NCBI RefSeq assembly: GCF_000003815.2 | Contig: NC_049995.1 | Coordinates: 6,230,254 to 6,268,852 of the forward strand | Source of the DNA: Branchiostoma floridae | Taxonomy: Eukaryota > Chordata > Leptocardii > Amphioxiformes > Branchiostomatidae | Length of the DNA: 38,599 nt | Reading direction: 5' to 3' | Part shown: positions 24,406 to 32,565 of the stretch, piece after piece | Position numbering within the stretch: the stretch's first letter is position 1 | Layout of the letters: each line of letters starts with the position of its first letter | Translations under genes and position numbers: made by a program | The notes under the pieces: model-generated | Seen by the model: the letters and a program-made list of their open reading frames with translations, nothing else | Databases searched by the model: none | Told to the model about the DNA's origin: nothing

Positions 24406-27400
24406 AACACCACTCACGCACGCGCAAAAATACTTAGACACACACGTATACAGAAGCACATACAAACACAAACACCTGCTCAATTTTCCAAGTGTCAGAT
24501 TCAGCATCGCGTGCAGGTGAATCTATAGATATTTGGCTTGACGCACCGCGTGCAAGAGGATGAGTAAATGAGTAAATGTGGACTCTCACAGGAAGAGTCC
24601 ATCTGAAGTTGTCCGGCAATATGGCGACGACAGTTCGATAGGGCCACGACCATTTACAAGACAGACAATTTCTTAGACGATCGATTACTTGCGTTTAAAG
24701 TGTGATTTCCCTGCAATCATCGTGCGACCTACTGGGTATGATATCGTAACGGAACATCGTTAGAATTATATGTGACCGGGACATGTGCACGCTGTGTAGA
24801 AGCCAAAGATACACACAGAAATATATAAAACAAACAAACTTATGACTACAAACGGACAATATCTGAGTTTGATGAGTTTTGAGTGATTCAAATTTTTTGT
24901 CTGTTGCCAAACATGGACTAGATTATAACGATGTTATGTGTAATCCTCAGGCTAAGTTCATGATGCGTTTTGCCGAAGCGAAGAAAAAGGGTATGTGGGA
25001 TCCATGGAAGGCCAACTTTAGCGGCTACCTTCCCGCTAACGAGAGGCTGATTGAACTTTGGCAAAATGATGAAGAATTCTGCCGCCAGTTTATCCAAGGT
25101 GCGTTGGCAATGGTATTACTTACTTTCCAAAATTAGGCACTTCATCTCCCTTCTCATAGCAGGGTGTTGTCGCTCTTTCGGAGGAACCACTCCCTTTGAC
25201 CCGCTCCAGTCTCTTCTGAGGCACCATCCATGGAAAAAAAGCTATCTATGAAGACATTTCTGACAGCATGCTGTTTTGACATTAAATATCTTGGTTAGAC
25301 TCGTACTAAACTTACATCATTGGAAGCTGATGACCTTATTAGAAGCAAAGGTTACAAGGTGTCATGACCTCCTCTAAAACGCTGAGTGCATATTGGCTGT
25401 AATGGTCAGAGAGGTGCATTTTTACATAAGGCGGGGTGGTACATAGATAATGTTAATTTGGGCCCCCTAGCAGTTATTTCACGAACTGCAGGAGCCGGTT
25501 TAGTTTCAAACTTTTAAGGAGAACAACTCAAGAAGGTGTTGACTCATCGTCATGAATTTTTGTATGTAGATAACTTGTGTAATAACTGCTATAATTAAAT
25601 GGTAATAAGAATATTTTTGCATGAATAATTATGAGAAAATTCTATTTTTGATGAATTGTAATAGGTCCATCTTTGCCCTCAAAATGTAGGTATCAACCCG
25701 ATGATGCTAAAGGTGTGCAAGGAGCAAAGTCAGATTCCAGCCAGCATGCTGGGCCTAAAGGTACAAGGCAAGACCACGCTGCAACTCATGGCAGAGAACA
25801 GGCTCTTCATCGTGGACTACGCACCCATGCTGGGGGCACCAGCCACGCCCGGCAAGTTCTTCTACGCGCCGATTGTACTGATGTACAAGGAGGAGCTGGG
25901 TGATGGGAAGTCTCGGCTGAACATGCTCGGCATTCAACTGACCAGAAAGTCAGGTAAGGACCTAGTCACGTGCACATATGTCGTGAGATCGTCTTACGAC
26001 TTGCCATAACTGGCATAAGGCGCGGTCACATAGTTGGTAATCGCTACGATCGCAAATTCGGCATTTTTAAGCCCCGTTTACAAATCAAGAATATAGCTCG
26101 GCCGAGTTATCAGCGAGCTCTGAATTACGAGGAGGCATGAAGCTGATGCCTACGAACAAATGGCAGAGTTTCTTTGTCGGCATCATGGTCATACCTCCTC
26201 GTAATTTAGAGCTCGCTGACAACTCGGCCGAGCTGAATTCTTGATTTGTAAACGGGGCTTTAGGACAGCCATACAAGTTTCTTATGGCACAAAATGCTCT
26301 CTTGGATCCTTGTGGGTGGTTGGCTCTGTCACTACCTGCTTAAAAATCCTAGTATCAAAATCGAACGGCCTACATGTGACCGCGCCCATAAACATTTAAA
26401 GCAGTGTGGAACAGAATTTGAAGCACAACACGACACAGATCTAAGACACTCTTTTTTGTAACAAAATAGATGAGCTTTACAGGACACGTGCATTGCTCCT
26501 TAAGTTTGAAATGAACAGATTTTGGCGATCGCAAGAATTATATGACCGGGACCTAAACAATATATTTCACCTACATGGAGTGGCATCATATAGGCGATAT
26601 CCTCTTCAAAGAAAACAACTATTCTTTTTTCGGTAACATTTACAGTGGTGTGAAAAGATGTTTGTATAACTATCAATATTCTTGTATAGTCATTATTATT
26701 GAATCCTTTTTTAGTACAATTAAAGATCCTTCAAACGGCATTAAGGGAAAATAAATTGCATTGTAGTCCAAACATTTTGGGAATTTAAATTTTCAAACAG
26801 TGATGTTTTTTACAGAAAGACCACACTGTACTGTTCACTTTTTTTCCAATTTCAATAATGAGTTTTCTAAATCGTAGAAATGGAAATGTAGTTAATGTGC
26901 ATTGTCTTGAAACGTTAGTTATAAGGAGTTTATCTTTATAACTGTAGGCAAAAACAAAGTGTACTCACCAGAAACGGCTAAGACCCATCCCAACAAGTAC
27001 ATGTTCGCCAAGATGCACGTGATGTCAGCTGACAACAACGTGCACCAGTTCCTGTACCATCTGGGCTACACTCATCTCGGTATGGAGCCGATAGCTGTGT
27101 CTCTTCACACCCACCTGCCACCAGACCACCCCATCCACCGCCTGCTGCTGCCCCACTTCAAGGACACCATCGGCATCAACTACCTGGCCCGCCACTCCCT
27201 GGTCTCCAGGATCTTCCCCATCACCGACCCGATGTTCGCCACTTCCACCGTGGGAGGGCTCCACATGTTCATCAAGGAGTGGCGCAAGTACAACTTCATG
27301 GACATGGCGTAAGCTTCGCGCATTTTTCCTGAGAATTATTGCACAAACGCAATACCACTTTCTATTTCATGTACTTAAAAACAAGGCATCAGGGGCCTAA

Positions 27401-30400
27401 AATTGACATTGGCCTTCGCCTTTCCAACCCCATTCCAGATAATAGACACACCACGAACAAACACACATACACTTACTTACTTATACACTCAAACACACAC
27501 ACACACACATGCACGCACACGTATTTTGAATGTGGTAAATCAAGCTCAACTACGTACTCGGATTACGATATAATGATACCATGTTGTAATATCGCCATTA
27601 TCTACGATTTGAATTCGACTGAATCATAGTTGCTAAAAGTCTGCAATTCTGAACATTCATGTACCGACAAGATTGGCTGCCAACGAAAGTGGAAACAAGC
27701 TCATGTAAACCTTTACTGAAGGACAGCAGTTTGAAATGACACCGTTTATTTTGATTGGTCCACTAGTTTCCCAGAGGAGCTGAAGAGGCGTGGTTTTGAC
27801 GAAGCAAAGTCTGACGGCCTGGAAGACTACTTTTTCCGCGATGACGGCTTTAAGCTGTGGCACATCTACAAAGACTACGTGACGGGGGTAGTGGAGGAGG
27901 CGTATCCCGCCGACCAGAAGGTTACAGATGACAAAGGTAAAATTTGAAAGCTAGGAATGTTTAAAGATATGAAGGATTTCCTGATGATTTTGAACTACCA
28001 GTTATACTTCAGTAACAATTTGAAAATTGGGCCCTTTGGAGCATTTCACGGGCTGTTTTTTTTTTTTTTGCACTTTCGGACGTGCCCCCTAAGTAGCCGA
28101 GTGGGACTTCCTGTGGTCACCTAGCTATATTTGGGCCTGGGCGAATCCCGGCGTTTTTTTAACTGGGAGTTAAAATCAACCTGGAAACCAACGAAAACCA
28201 GACTTCGTGACCTACCTATGAGAACACTGAGAGGAACCCCCGCGGTATCCCCCGTTCCATCGCAAAATATTTGTGGCTTCGGAGCTCGGTCGGGGATACA
28301 CTACAGCCGTTAAGCGTGTATTAGCGCAATTGTGATCCCATTACCCACGTGGAAACCGATAGCAAAATCATAGATAAAGTTTAGTTAGAAGTATTGCTTC
28401 GAATGCTAGGAGCTTTTCCCAACTAGCAAATAAGATTTATGATATTTATACTAGCTGGAATGTGTTCCAGGAGCTGTTGCTGGGTGGGTACATATGTGGC
28501 AAGAAAATAATACAGCCAATACCACTTACGTTGACTTATATTATTCTCTGATAACTCTCTTTATGTAGCTCTGCAGGACTTCTGTCAAATGATCGAAGGT
28601 GAGGGGCAGCTTCGCGGGTTTCCACGCGAGATTTCCACCAAGAAGCTGCTCGTCGACTGCCTGACCAACATCATGTTCAACGTGAGCGCGCAGCACTCCG
28701 CCGTCAACTTCCCACAGTATGACTACTACTCCTTCATACCCAACAGGTACAGCCCACAAATATGCACTTTGATACTCGGTTTGATGTGGCAAATAGTTTA
28801 CCCTCGCCAGAAAGTTATAATCTTGGTTATAAAAAAAAAGGAACAATCGCTAAACTTCTTGGTCAGACCCAAAGGCCCGTCGTTTCTTCCTTCTTCAAGG
28901 AATGACCCTGTGAAGAAACATCGGTGTTGGCCTCTCAGTAAACTTCGGGTGGTTTCGGCATCCGTTAGTATGTATATTTATCTGGAATAGACGCTGGAAC
29001 TGGCAATGTGTGTGTTACCGTTAGTGTGCGATTCTCCGGTAATCTTTCAGTGGACCGAGTACACAGTGTGCTATATTTGACATGGCTAATCGACGATGGC
29101 TTAGAGGAGTCAACAGTATAGTTTGTCGCGAATGTAATGATATTCCACATATTATGCTATGACTAATTCAAACTACACCAAGCAAAGTAGCATGCATCGT
29201 AAATACACAGTCTACTCCAAACTTTACTGATGCATTCATGTTCATGTTCATGTTCGAATAGGCCGGCCCAGCTAAACATGGAAATGCCCCATGGCCCAAA
29301 TGACATGCTGGAGTCTGCCATCCTTGATGCCCTGCCGGACGCTAAGTACACGTCTCTGCAAGTCCTGCTGTCCTACATGCTGTCCATGCCGTCCCAAACT
29401 GCCATCACTGGGGTAAGATCTTACAGACTACCTACCTACGAGGGGCATTCAATAAGTAATGCCCCTGACCCACTGCCAGTTGTCTGATCTAGATGAAATG
29501 TTGCATGTGTAATGAGTCATATCTCTATGGGTTATGTTGCAAAAAACAGCTCTGAACTAATTGTGGTTACTGATTTACTGGTGTTTGAACTGAGTCAGGT
29601 GCGAAATGGACCAGGTGAGAAATGGAGCAAGTTGAGTGTCGCGCAGTGATCCGGTTTTTGTATTTGAAAGGACGCACACCAAAAGGGACTTTTGATGAAA
29701 TGAAAAAAACTTATGGTGATGATGCCCCATCATATGACCTTGTAAAACGCTGGCATCCTGAATTCAAACAAGGCCGGAAGTCTGTGGAAACAGCTCCCAG
29801 ACCTGGTCGTCCCTCTTCTGCCATTGATGAGGCACCTGTCGGAGGACCAACCTGGGATGTCCTACAAGAACGGTGTCCAGAGCTACATCAAATGATGGGA
29901 GAAATGCATAACTCTGGGTGGTTCTTATGTAGAGAAAGACTAATAACTGTGCCAAGTTTCATTAATCTCCTGCTATGGGAAATGGGTCAGGGACATTACT
30001 TATTGAATGCCCCTCGTACCTACCTAATCCTCTTCGCTCCCTTTGGTGGAGCATAAGGCACTGACGAATTTCCTCCAGTTCTTCCTATCTTGGGTCATCC
30101 ATCTCACTTCGTGCCAGGTCTTTCGTGCTGCCTTCATTTCCCCTTCTACAGTCCTTCTCCGGGCCACTAGAGGCCTGCCTCTGTTTCGCTTTTCTTGAGG
30201 AGTCCATTTGAGGGCGACATAAGGGTGCCGGTTCTTACAGACTATAGTACCATTATGAAGGTTAGACATCCAGGGAGAAATGTTCAAGGTAAAAGAAAAT
30301 AATATAATTCAGTCCCAAAAACTAGATGCAAACGGGTCATTTATTTCCGGACGTTTCGTGTATCACTTTTTCTATCACCAGCAAGCGTCATTATTAAATG

Positions 30401-31079
30401 AAAGATGTCACATGGAACGTCCTCAAGTTAAGTTTTATCCGGTTGTAAATATTGCCTTTAGATAAAGTACTATAATACTATAGACTGTAAATCCCTTTTT
30501 ATTTTCCTCGTGCGCCTAGAGAGGAGTAGAGAGGAGTGAGGTTTTCGCATCTTTTGATGTTTGCGTTAGCATCAATGCTGTGGTACACCAGAAAAAAAAG
30601 CATACATTCACGGTGACATGGTGTTGCGGTTTACGTAAGAGTTCACTGTGAAAAACGAAATGTCATGTCCAATGCGAAGATTTCAAGATACGTGTATAGA
30701 CATACAGCAGCTATGATTTAGGACTAGTATGTGTAGGCCTACATCATTCATATCATGGAACTTGTTATCCAAAGTTACTGCAAGTGTTTCTTGTCAACAA
30801 TACTGTACAAGGATCCAGATGATAAAACCCAGTGCCAATATGCTGCAGTATTTTATCTTCTGTGTCATTCATTCCTCTCCTAAACCTTATTTTTGATGGG
30901 TTATTTTCCAGGTTGAGGCCATGAAGGAAGTGTATCCTGAGGTCCATGAGAAGTTCCAAGAGCAGCTCCAGGACCTCTCCAATGAGATCAAGGGTCGTAA
31001 CGAGGGTCTGAAGGCGGAAGGGAAGGTCGCCTACACCTACCTGGACCCCGAGAACGTGGCCATGAGTATTGATATCTAG
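12387..31079 (+). CDS. SRPBCC x3 - C2 - lipoxygenase fusion gene, 23 coding exons (spliced)
   Basis: Exons joined by GT/AG and phase: 12387-12441, 13385-13555, 14263-14441, 14970-15074, 15573-15735, 16240-16379, 16670-16807, 18088-18360, 18562-18768, 19100-19252, 20697-20849, 21266-21344, 21749-21949, 22396-22543, 23091-23365, 24000-24163, 24951-25098, 25690-25953, 26948-27308, 27767-27936, 28569-28746, 29262-29412, 30912-31079 (stop TAG). The sum is 4044 nt, 1347 residues, with no internal stop. Domains: SRPBCC-1 about 36-180, SRPBCC-2 about 194-317, linker 318-480, SRPBCC-3 about 503-648, C2 about 653-766, lipoxygenase about 815-1347. The start ATG has a purine at -3 and G at +4, and an AG just upstream (ending 12344) could be the acceptor of a partly untranslated exon. 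Lipoxygenases insert O2 into polyunsaturated fatty acids; the added domains suggest a membrane-docked enzyme that also handles its lipid substrate or product (inference). Least certain are the acceptors of exons 7, 8 and 9. An ATTAAA near 31146 could serve as poly(A) signal. Confidence 0.85.
12965..13195. repeat. Tandem repeat of about 71 bp, about three copies, in intron 1
   Basis: Units contain TTCACTAGTAAGA, TGTGTCTATTAGTGAA and ATGTGATAGCACCC; the last copy is diverged. The unit itself holds short inverted motifs (CACTAGT, ATTAGTG). Not related to the 71-bp array at 33.3-35.8 kb. Confidence 0.75.
14575..14816. repeat. CA microsatellite in intron 3
   Basis: Interrupted CA run (ACACG, ACATA, ACAAAC variants) about 135 bases after the exon 3 donor. 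Confidence 0.95.
15573..16807 (+). CDS. Exons 5-7: SRPBCC / polyketide-cyclase-like domain 2 (about residues 194-317)
   Basis: The sequence has the classic layout of this family: strand FEMEVACSR, helix [16 protein letters not shown] with the W-x(3)-G/D-F pattern, a Gly-Leu-Arg-Arg-Leu strand, [19 protein letters not shown] (the ER-L-x-x-W-D-D-x-x-x-x-Y-x-Y motif of polyketide cyclases), strand [12 protein letters not shown], and a C-terminal helix from MEEFKKWF to RFEWIQ. Length is about 124 residues, close to a single SRPBCC unit. It follows domain 1 directly, with exon 5 bridging the two. In the family the cavity binds lipids, steroids or polyketides; the ligand here is unknown. The exon 7 acceptor lies in CTGCAGCTGCAG, so NAGNAG-like use six bases downstream is possible. 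Confidence 0.75.
16422..16500. repeat. TG microsatellite plus G-run in intron 6
   Basis: The TG run starts about 45 bases after the exon 6 donor, ends in about 12 G, and continues as imperfect TG to about 16565. Confidence 0.95.
16808..18087 (+). other. Intron 7 with a local direct duplication and a foldback
   Basis: This 1.28-kb intron separates SRPBCC-2 from the linker exons. Two diverged direct copies about 277 bp apart (17390-17490 and 17667-17765) share TTTTTTTCGCGG, a GATGT-AATAATTTCAG-like block and a similar GC-rich end. A short inverted repeat lies at about 17913-18008 (arms around GTGATGTGTT). No coding exon of compatible phase was recognised. Confidence 0.5.
18088..18360 (+). CDS. 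Exon 8: basic linker, duplicated exon copy A
   Basis: 91 codons, phase 0 at both ends, donor GTAAGT. The translation is low-complexity and strongly basic in its second half ([24 protein letters not shown]). No fold is recognised; it is probably disordered. It is homologous to exon 9: both begin KEKF-(R/G)-(D/E)-S, both have AT-x-ETTS, and both end FR-x(n)-AMA just before the donor. The acceptor ending AAAG is poor in pyrimidines, but the matching site in exon 9 supports it. Because it is phase 0/0, it can be skipped or swapped with exon 9 without changing the frame. Confidence 0.6.
18562..18768 (+). CDS. Exon 9: acidic linker, duplicated exon copy B
   Basis: 69 codons, phase 0 at both ends, donor GTGAGT. 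The translation is acidic and Ser/Thr-rich ([29 protein letters not shown]) and then returns to a basic end ([14 protein letters not shown]) matching the end of exon 8. A stronger AG follows a T-run at 18506, but it gives the wrong phase for the upstream exon and, in phase 0, a stop, so I prefer the acceptor at 18561, which lies where exon 8's does. Probably a disordered spacer between SRPBCC-2 and SRPBCC-3. Confidence 0.6.
19100..21949 (+). CDS. Exons 10-13: SRPBCC-like domain 3 (about residues 503-648)
   Basis: Exon 10 opens with [10 protein letters not shown] and a Pro/Gly stretch. The fold then starts at [20 protein letters not shown], the strand-helix entry with a W-x(2)-F-x-P-F turn, followed by [15 protein letters not shown], the strand GCIRAFVTS, and [19 protein letters not shown], the same E-x-L-x-W-x-D-D-x(4)-Y pattern as domain 2. 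The strands TNVYTTVTM and [11 protein letters not shown] and a closing helix [14 protein letters not shown] complete it at about 145 residues. Exon 13 runs directly into the C2 domain. The intron between exons 10 and 11 contains a large foldback element and a SINE. Ligand unknown. Confidence 0.7.
19490..19670. repeat. Degenerate copy of the 21472-21669 MITE
   Basis: Shares CGCATGC, GACAAGAACTGTT and AAGTCAGG-x-GCCTTCACCTT with the complete element. Its right end is lost where the 19677 foldback element begins. Confidence 0.55.
19677..20563. mobile_element. Foldback element with about 150-bp inverted arms in intron 10
   Basis: The left arm begins GGGTTTGATGAAAGAGCTGG and has three tandem CTGGGCTGTCTAC units; the right arm mirrors it (GGTAGACAGCCCAG units, ending CTTTCATCAAACCC). 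Both arms share CTGATTGACAGGCATAGTAA or its complement. A G-run (20038-20054) and a minus-strand SINE lie between the arms. No transposase; the superfamily is not assigned. Confidence 0.8.
20085..20330 (-). mobile_element. Probable tRNA-derived SINE inside the foldback element
   Basis: On the minus strand GGGTTCAAATCC (plus 20253-20264, GGATTTGAACCC) fits a Pol III B box. A downstream segment resembles the body of the SINE at 20885-21188 (GGTTGG-GAGAG, TTGGGCTCTGTCC). Diverged; ends uncertain. Confidence 0.5.
20885..21188 (+). mobile_element. tRNA-derived SINE in intron 11
   Basis: B-box-like GGGTTCAAATCC at about 20955, then a body with CACTTTACATGGCTTTCCTC, CTTCACCTGCACCCAAATTG and GGGCTCTGCCTCCCAATACT-GTGCCCTGGACACAG. 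This body type is common in invertebrate deuterostome SINEs. It ends near a T-run at 21184-21190. Confidence 0.65.
21472..21669. mobile_element. Short MITE in intron 12
   Basis: Terminal inverted repeats ACACTTCCGAGCACGCATG and, on the right, the complement ATGCGTACTCGGAAGTGT. About 198 bp, no coding capacity. A related broken copy is at 19490-19670. Confidence 0.7.
21749..23365 (+). CDS. Exons 13-15: C2 domain (about residues 653-766)
   Basis: C2 domains are Ca2+- or lipid-dependent membrane-docking modules. Seen here: [13 protein letters not shown] (first strand and loop 1), [10 protein letters not shown] (the DPYV hallmark), [14 protein letters not shown] (NP-x-W-x-E-x-F hallmark), [19 protein letters not shown] (loop 3), and the final strand [10 protein letters not shown]. 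Candidate Ca2+ ligands are Asp665 or Asp671, Asp676, Asp723 and Asp729. The second acid of the usual D-x-D in loop 3 is Ser725 and the loop is about one residue short, so calcium binding may be weakened or altered. In animal lipoxygenases this place is taken by a PLAT beta-barrel. Confidence 0.88.
22631..22843. mobile_element. Foldback MITE with about 100-bp arms in intron 14
   Basis: Left arm GTTTACCTTTTACC, CCTATATCCATTGTTTT, AATCAAGTCGATGG, TGGTTTCAAATTGA; the right arm is the diverged reverse complement, ending GGTAAAGGTGAAC. The loop is about ten bases, so the transcript would form a long hairpin in the pre-mRNA. Confidence 0.8.
23366..23999 (+). other. Intron 15, no further feature seen
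   Basis: Contains no recognisable repeat or exon. A pyrimidine-rich end precedes the exon 16 acceptor at 23998-23999. Confidence 0.4.
24000..31079 (+). CDS. Exons 16-23: lipoxygenase catalytic domain (about residues 815-1347)
   Basis: Non-heme iron dioxygenase of polyunsaturated fatty acids. Family landmarks in order: [62 protein letters not shown], then H1043-LGYT-H1048 (the H-x4-H iron ligands), [22 protein letters not shown] (conserved Arg), [21 protein letters not shown] with His1225 and Asn1229, and a protein ending in SIDI, placing an Ile carboxylate at the terminus as iron-bearing animal enzymes require. About 535 residues, normal for the domain. The position corresponding to the Ala/Gly stereocontrol residue appears to be Met1101. 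The segment around the exon 22/23 junction is about five residues shorter than typical. Nothing suggests a pseudogene. Confidence 0.95.
24210..24470. repeat. CA microsatellite in intron 16
   Basis: Long interrupted CA run starting about 47 bases after the exon 16 donor; frames of both strands across it are artefacts. Confidence 0.95.
24632..24780. repeat. Possible MITE related to the 26-kb element
   Basis: The right end AGAATTATATGTGACCGGGAC resembles the end at about 26533-26553 (AAGAATTATATGACCGGGAC), and the left part has GGGCCACGACC and ACGATCG. Weak, but the shared end is distinctive. Confidence 0.4.
25099..25689 (+). other. Intron 17, no further feature seen
   Basis: AT-rich sequence with no recognised exon or repeat. 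Confidence 0.4.
26019..26386. mobile_element. Nested inverted-repeat elements in intron 18
   Basis: The inner hairpin, about 26069-26260, has arms AAGCCCCGTTTACAAATCAA and, further in, CTCGGCCGAGTT and AGCGAGCTCTGAATTACGAG, mirrored nearly perfectly. An outer pair GGCGCGGTCACAT (26019) and ATGTGACCGCGCC (26374-26386) encloses it, so one element may have landed in another. A similar end at 26525-26553 may extend the outer element. Confidence 0.7.
26390..26947 (+). other. Rest of intron 18
   Basis: AT-rich; apart from the MITE-like end at 26525-26553, nothing was recognised. Confidence 0.35.
27478..27522. repeat. Short CA microsatellite in intron 19
   Basis: Runs of ACAC with CATGC interruption, about 170 bases after the exon 19 donor. 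Confidence 0.85.
28085..28320 (+). mobile_element. Possible tRNA-derived SINE in intron 20
   Basis: TAGCCGAGTGG at 28094-28104 matches the Pol III A-box consensus and GGGCGAATCCC at about 28139-28149 is close to the B box; the spacing is normal for tRNA promoters. The tRNA-like head is followed by unrelated sequence. It is preceded by a T-run at 28058-28071. Leu/Ser-type tRNA origin is a guess. Confidence 0.5.
29439..30016 (+). mobile_element. Internally deleted mariner-type transposon in intron 22
   Basis: 578 bp flanked by TA (29437-29438, 30017-30018). Terminal inverted repeats of about 32 bp start CGAGGGGCATTCAATAAGTA; the right arm is nearly perfect. Inside, 29622-30056 encodes the N-terminal helix-turn-helix region of a mariner transposase ([48 protein letters not shown]). 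The frame then runs into unrelated sequence and the DDE/D catalytic domain is missing, so it is a non-autonomous derivative. It sits between the last two lipoxygenase exons. Confidence 0.85.
30024..30287 (-). mobile_element. 3' fragment of a non-LTR retrotransposon (RTE/I-group-like ORF2 C-terminus)
   Basis: The minus-strand translation shows [39 protein letters not shown] and [11 protein letters not shown], the well-known C-terminal tail of LINE ORF2 proteins (GHPxR-type end). Only this tail remains. It directly follows the deleted mariner in intron 22. The RT fragment at 36329-36720 may be from a related family. Confidence 0.7.
30288..30911 (+). other. Rest of intron 22, no feature seen
   Basis: AT-rich sequence up to the exon 23 acceptor (TTATTTTCCAG). 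No candidate micro-exon could be assigned. Confidence 0.4.
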
Positions 31080-32340
31080 ATTCATAAATACAAAAAGATT
31101 GGCCAGCCTTCTTAACAGTACATGAACAATGCTCACGCATGCTTTGATTAAAGTACATGCGTATGGACGCAAAGGTAACAGAGGTAAAAAAATATATCAT
31201 ATACGAGTCATCATATTATCACATCATGTTATATATGAGGGATGAGCAATAAGTTCTTAGCCTTATCAAGAAATGAGGGGTGAAAAACTAAACTTTCGGG
31301 CATAAAAAGTCACATATTCACCAATTTTTAAACCATTCTGGTCATTACTTTCCAGTCGACGACCTTTTTTATTCATAAATTCATACTGACACTATACCTG
31401 ATTGGCGATAGAAACATCGACGCCAATCAGATCAAGAAATACACGAATTGAATACTGACCTTCTATATTTGATGACGGGAACATAGCTATCAATCAGAGC
31501 TAGAATAACAGAAGGAAGAAGTTAGGCTTTTAAACAATATATAGTGAGGCTTTTAAACAATATTATCTACTTGACTTTAACAGTCATGTGCAGCTAGCTT
31601 TGTGTCTTCAATGTAAGTTTGGGTTAGTTGCATAGTCCTTTTCAAAGTAGCGAGAAATAACAAGGGGGCTGTGATCAGAGCTATGAGAGTGGAGTTGCTC
31701 ATGCTACAAAATCTTGACAATATTTAATGACAATTACCTTGAAGTTCGTATTTCAACTAGACAGAAGTGGGTATTTGACTTTCAGCAGAGTATGCTGCAG
31801 ACCTCAGATTCCAGCTCAACTGTCCTTGTTTTTTGGCGACGCCTCAGGGGCGGAGGCATTCTACAGTATTACGATTGCTTTGAAAATATTCCAAAAATTG
31901 CACGAATGCATTCCCTAGGGAATTTATTTTGAGGTAGCCTTTGCCTGTTTGGTCTTTTATCGGAACAGAAACGACCTTTGTTTCTTGGTATCTAAAGTCA
32001 TATGTATCGTTTCGGGTGATTTGCTTCTTTCAGGACAAAAAAAAACATTGTCATAATCAATGTTTTAAGTACCTTTTTTGTTTCTGGCAAATGAGAGTTA
32101 TGTGTTAACATTACAACTCTCTATCCCTCTTTTGGTGTTATTTGAGAGAAATAGGAACGCTATATTAAAGATTTAATGTTTCAAATTCGTTTTTTTCCAC
32201 CTGTGAACACAATCATATTTTGAATTTACTAGATCTAATTTGAAACAATGGTTATTTTCAAGATGTTTGTACAAAGCAGAAAAGGCCATGACTGTACACA
32301 TTGAAATTAAGAAACTACTCATTTGCAAGACAACCAATCC
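31080..32340 (+). other. 3' flank of the fusion gene
   Basis: Probable 3' UTR at the start; ATTAAA near 31146 is the first candidate poly(A) signal. No ORF with a recognisable product follows. Confidence 0.4.
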
Positions 32341-32565
32341 ACACAATTATCTATACCTTTATTTCATCAACGTACACATCAAACATACTTTTATTACATC
32401 TGAAGACACAAATAGATTCACTATATAAAGCTTGCAGAACAGGACATTTCTTTTGCTTTATAACTTTGGATGTTTGTCTATAACGTGAATCTTGGTACTA
32501 CATTCAAGGAGAAACTCTCTGTTTTGTATTTCTGTCAATCTTGTAACAAGTTGTATGCATGGCTA

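Noticed and set aside
27025-27264. Minus-strand frame opposite exon 19
   Set aside because: Shadow of the conserved lipoxygenase exon.
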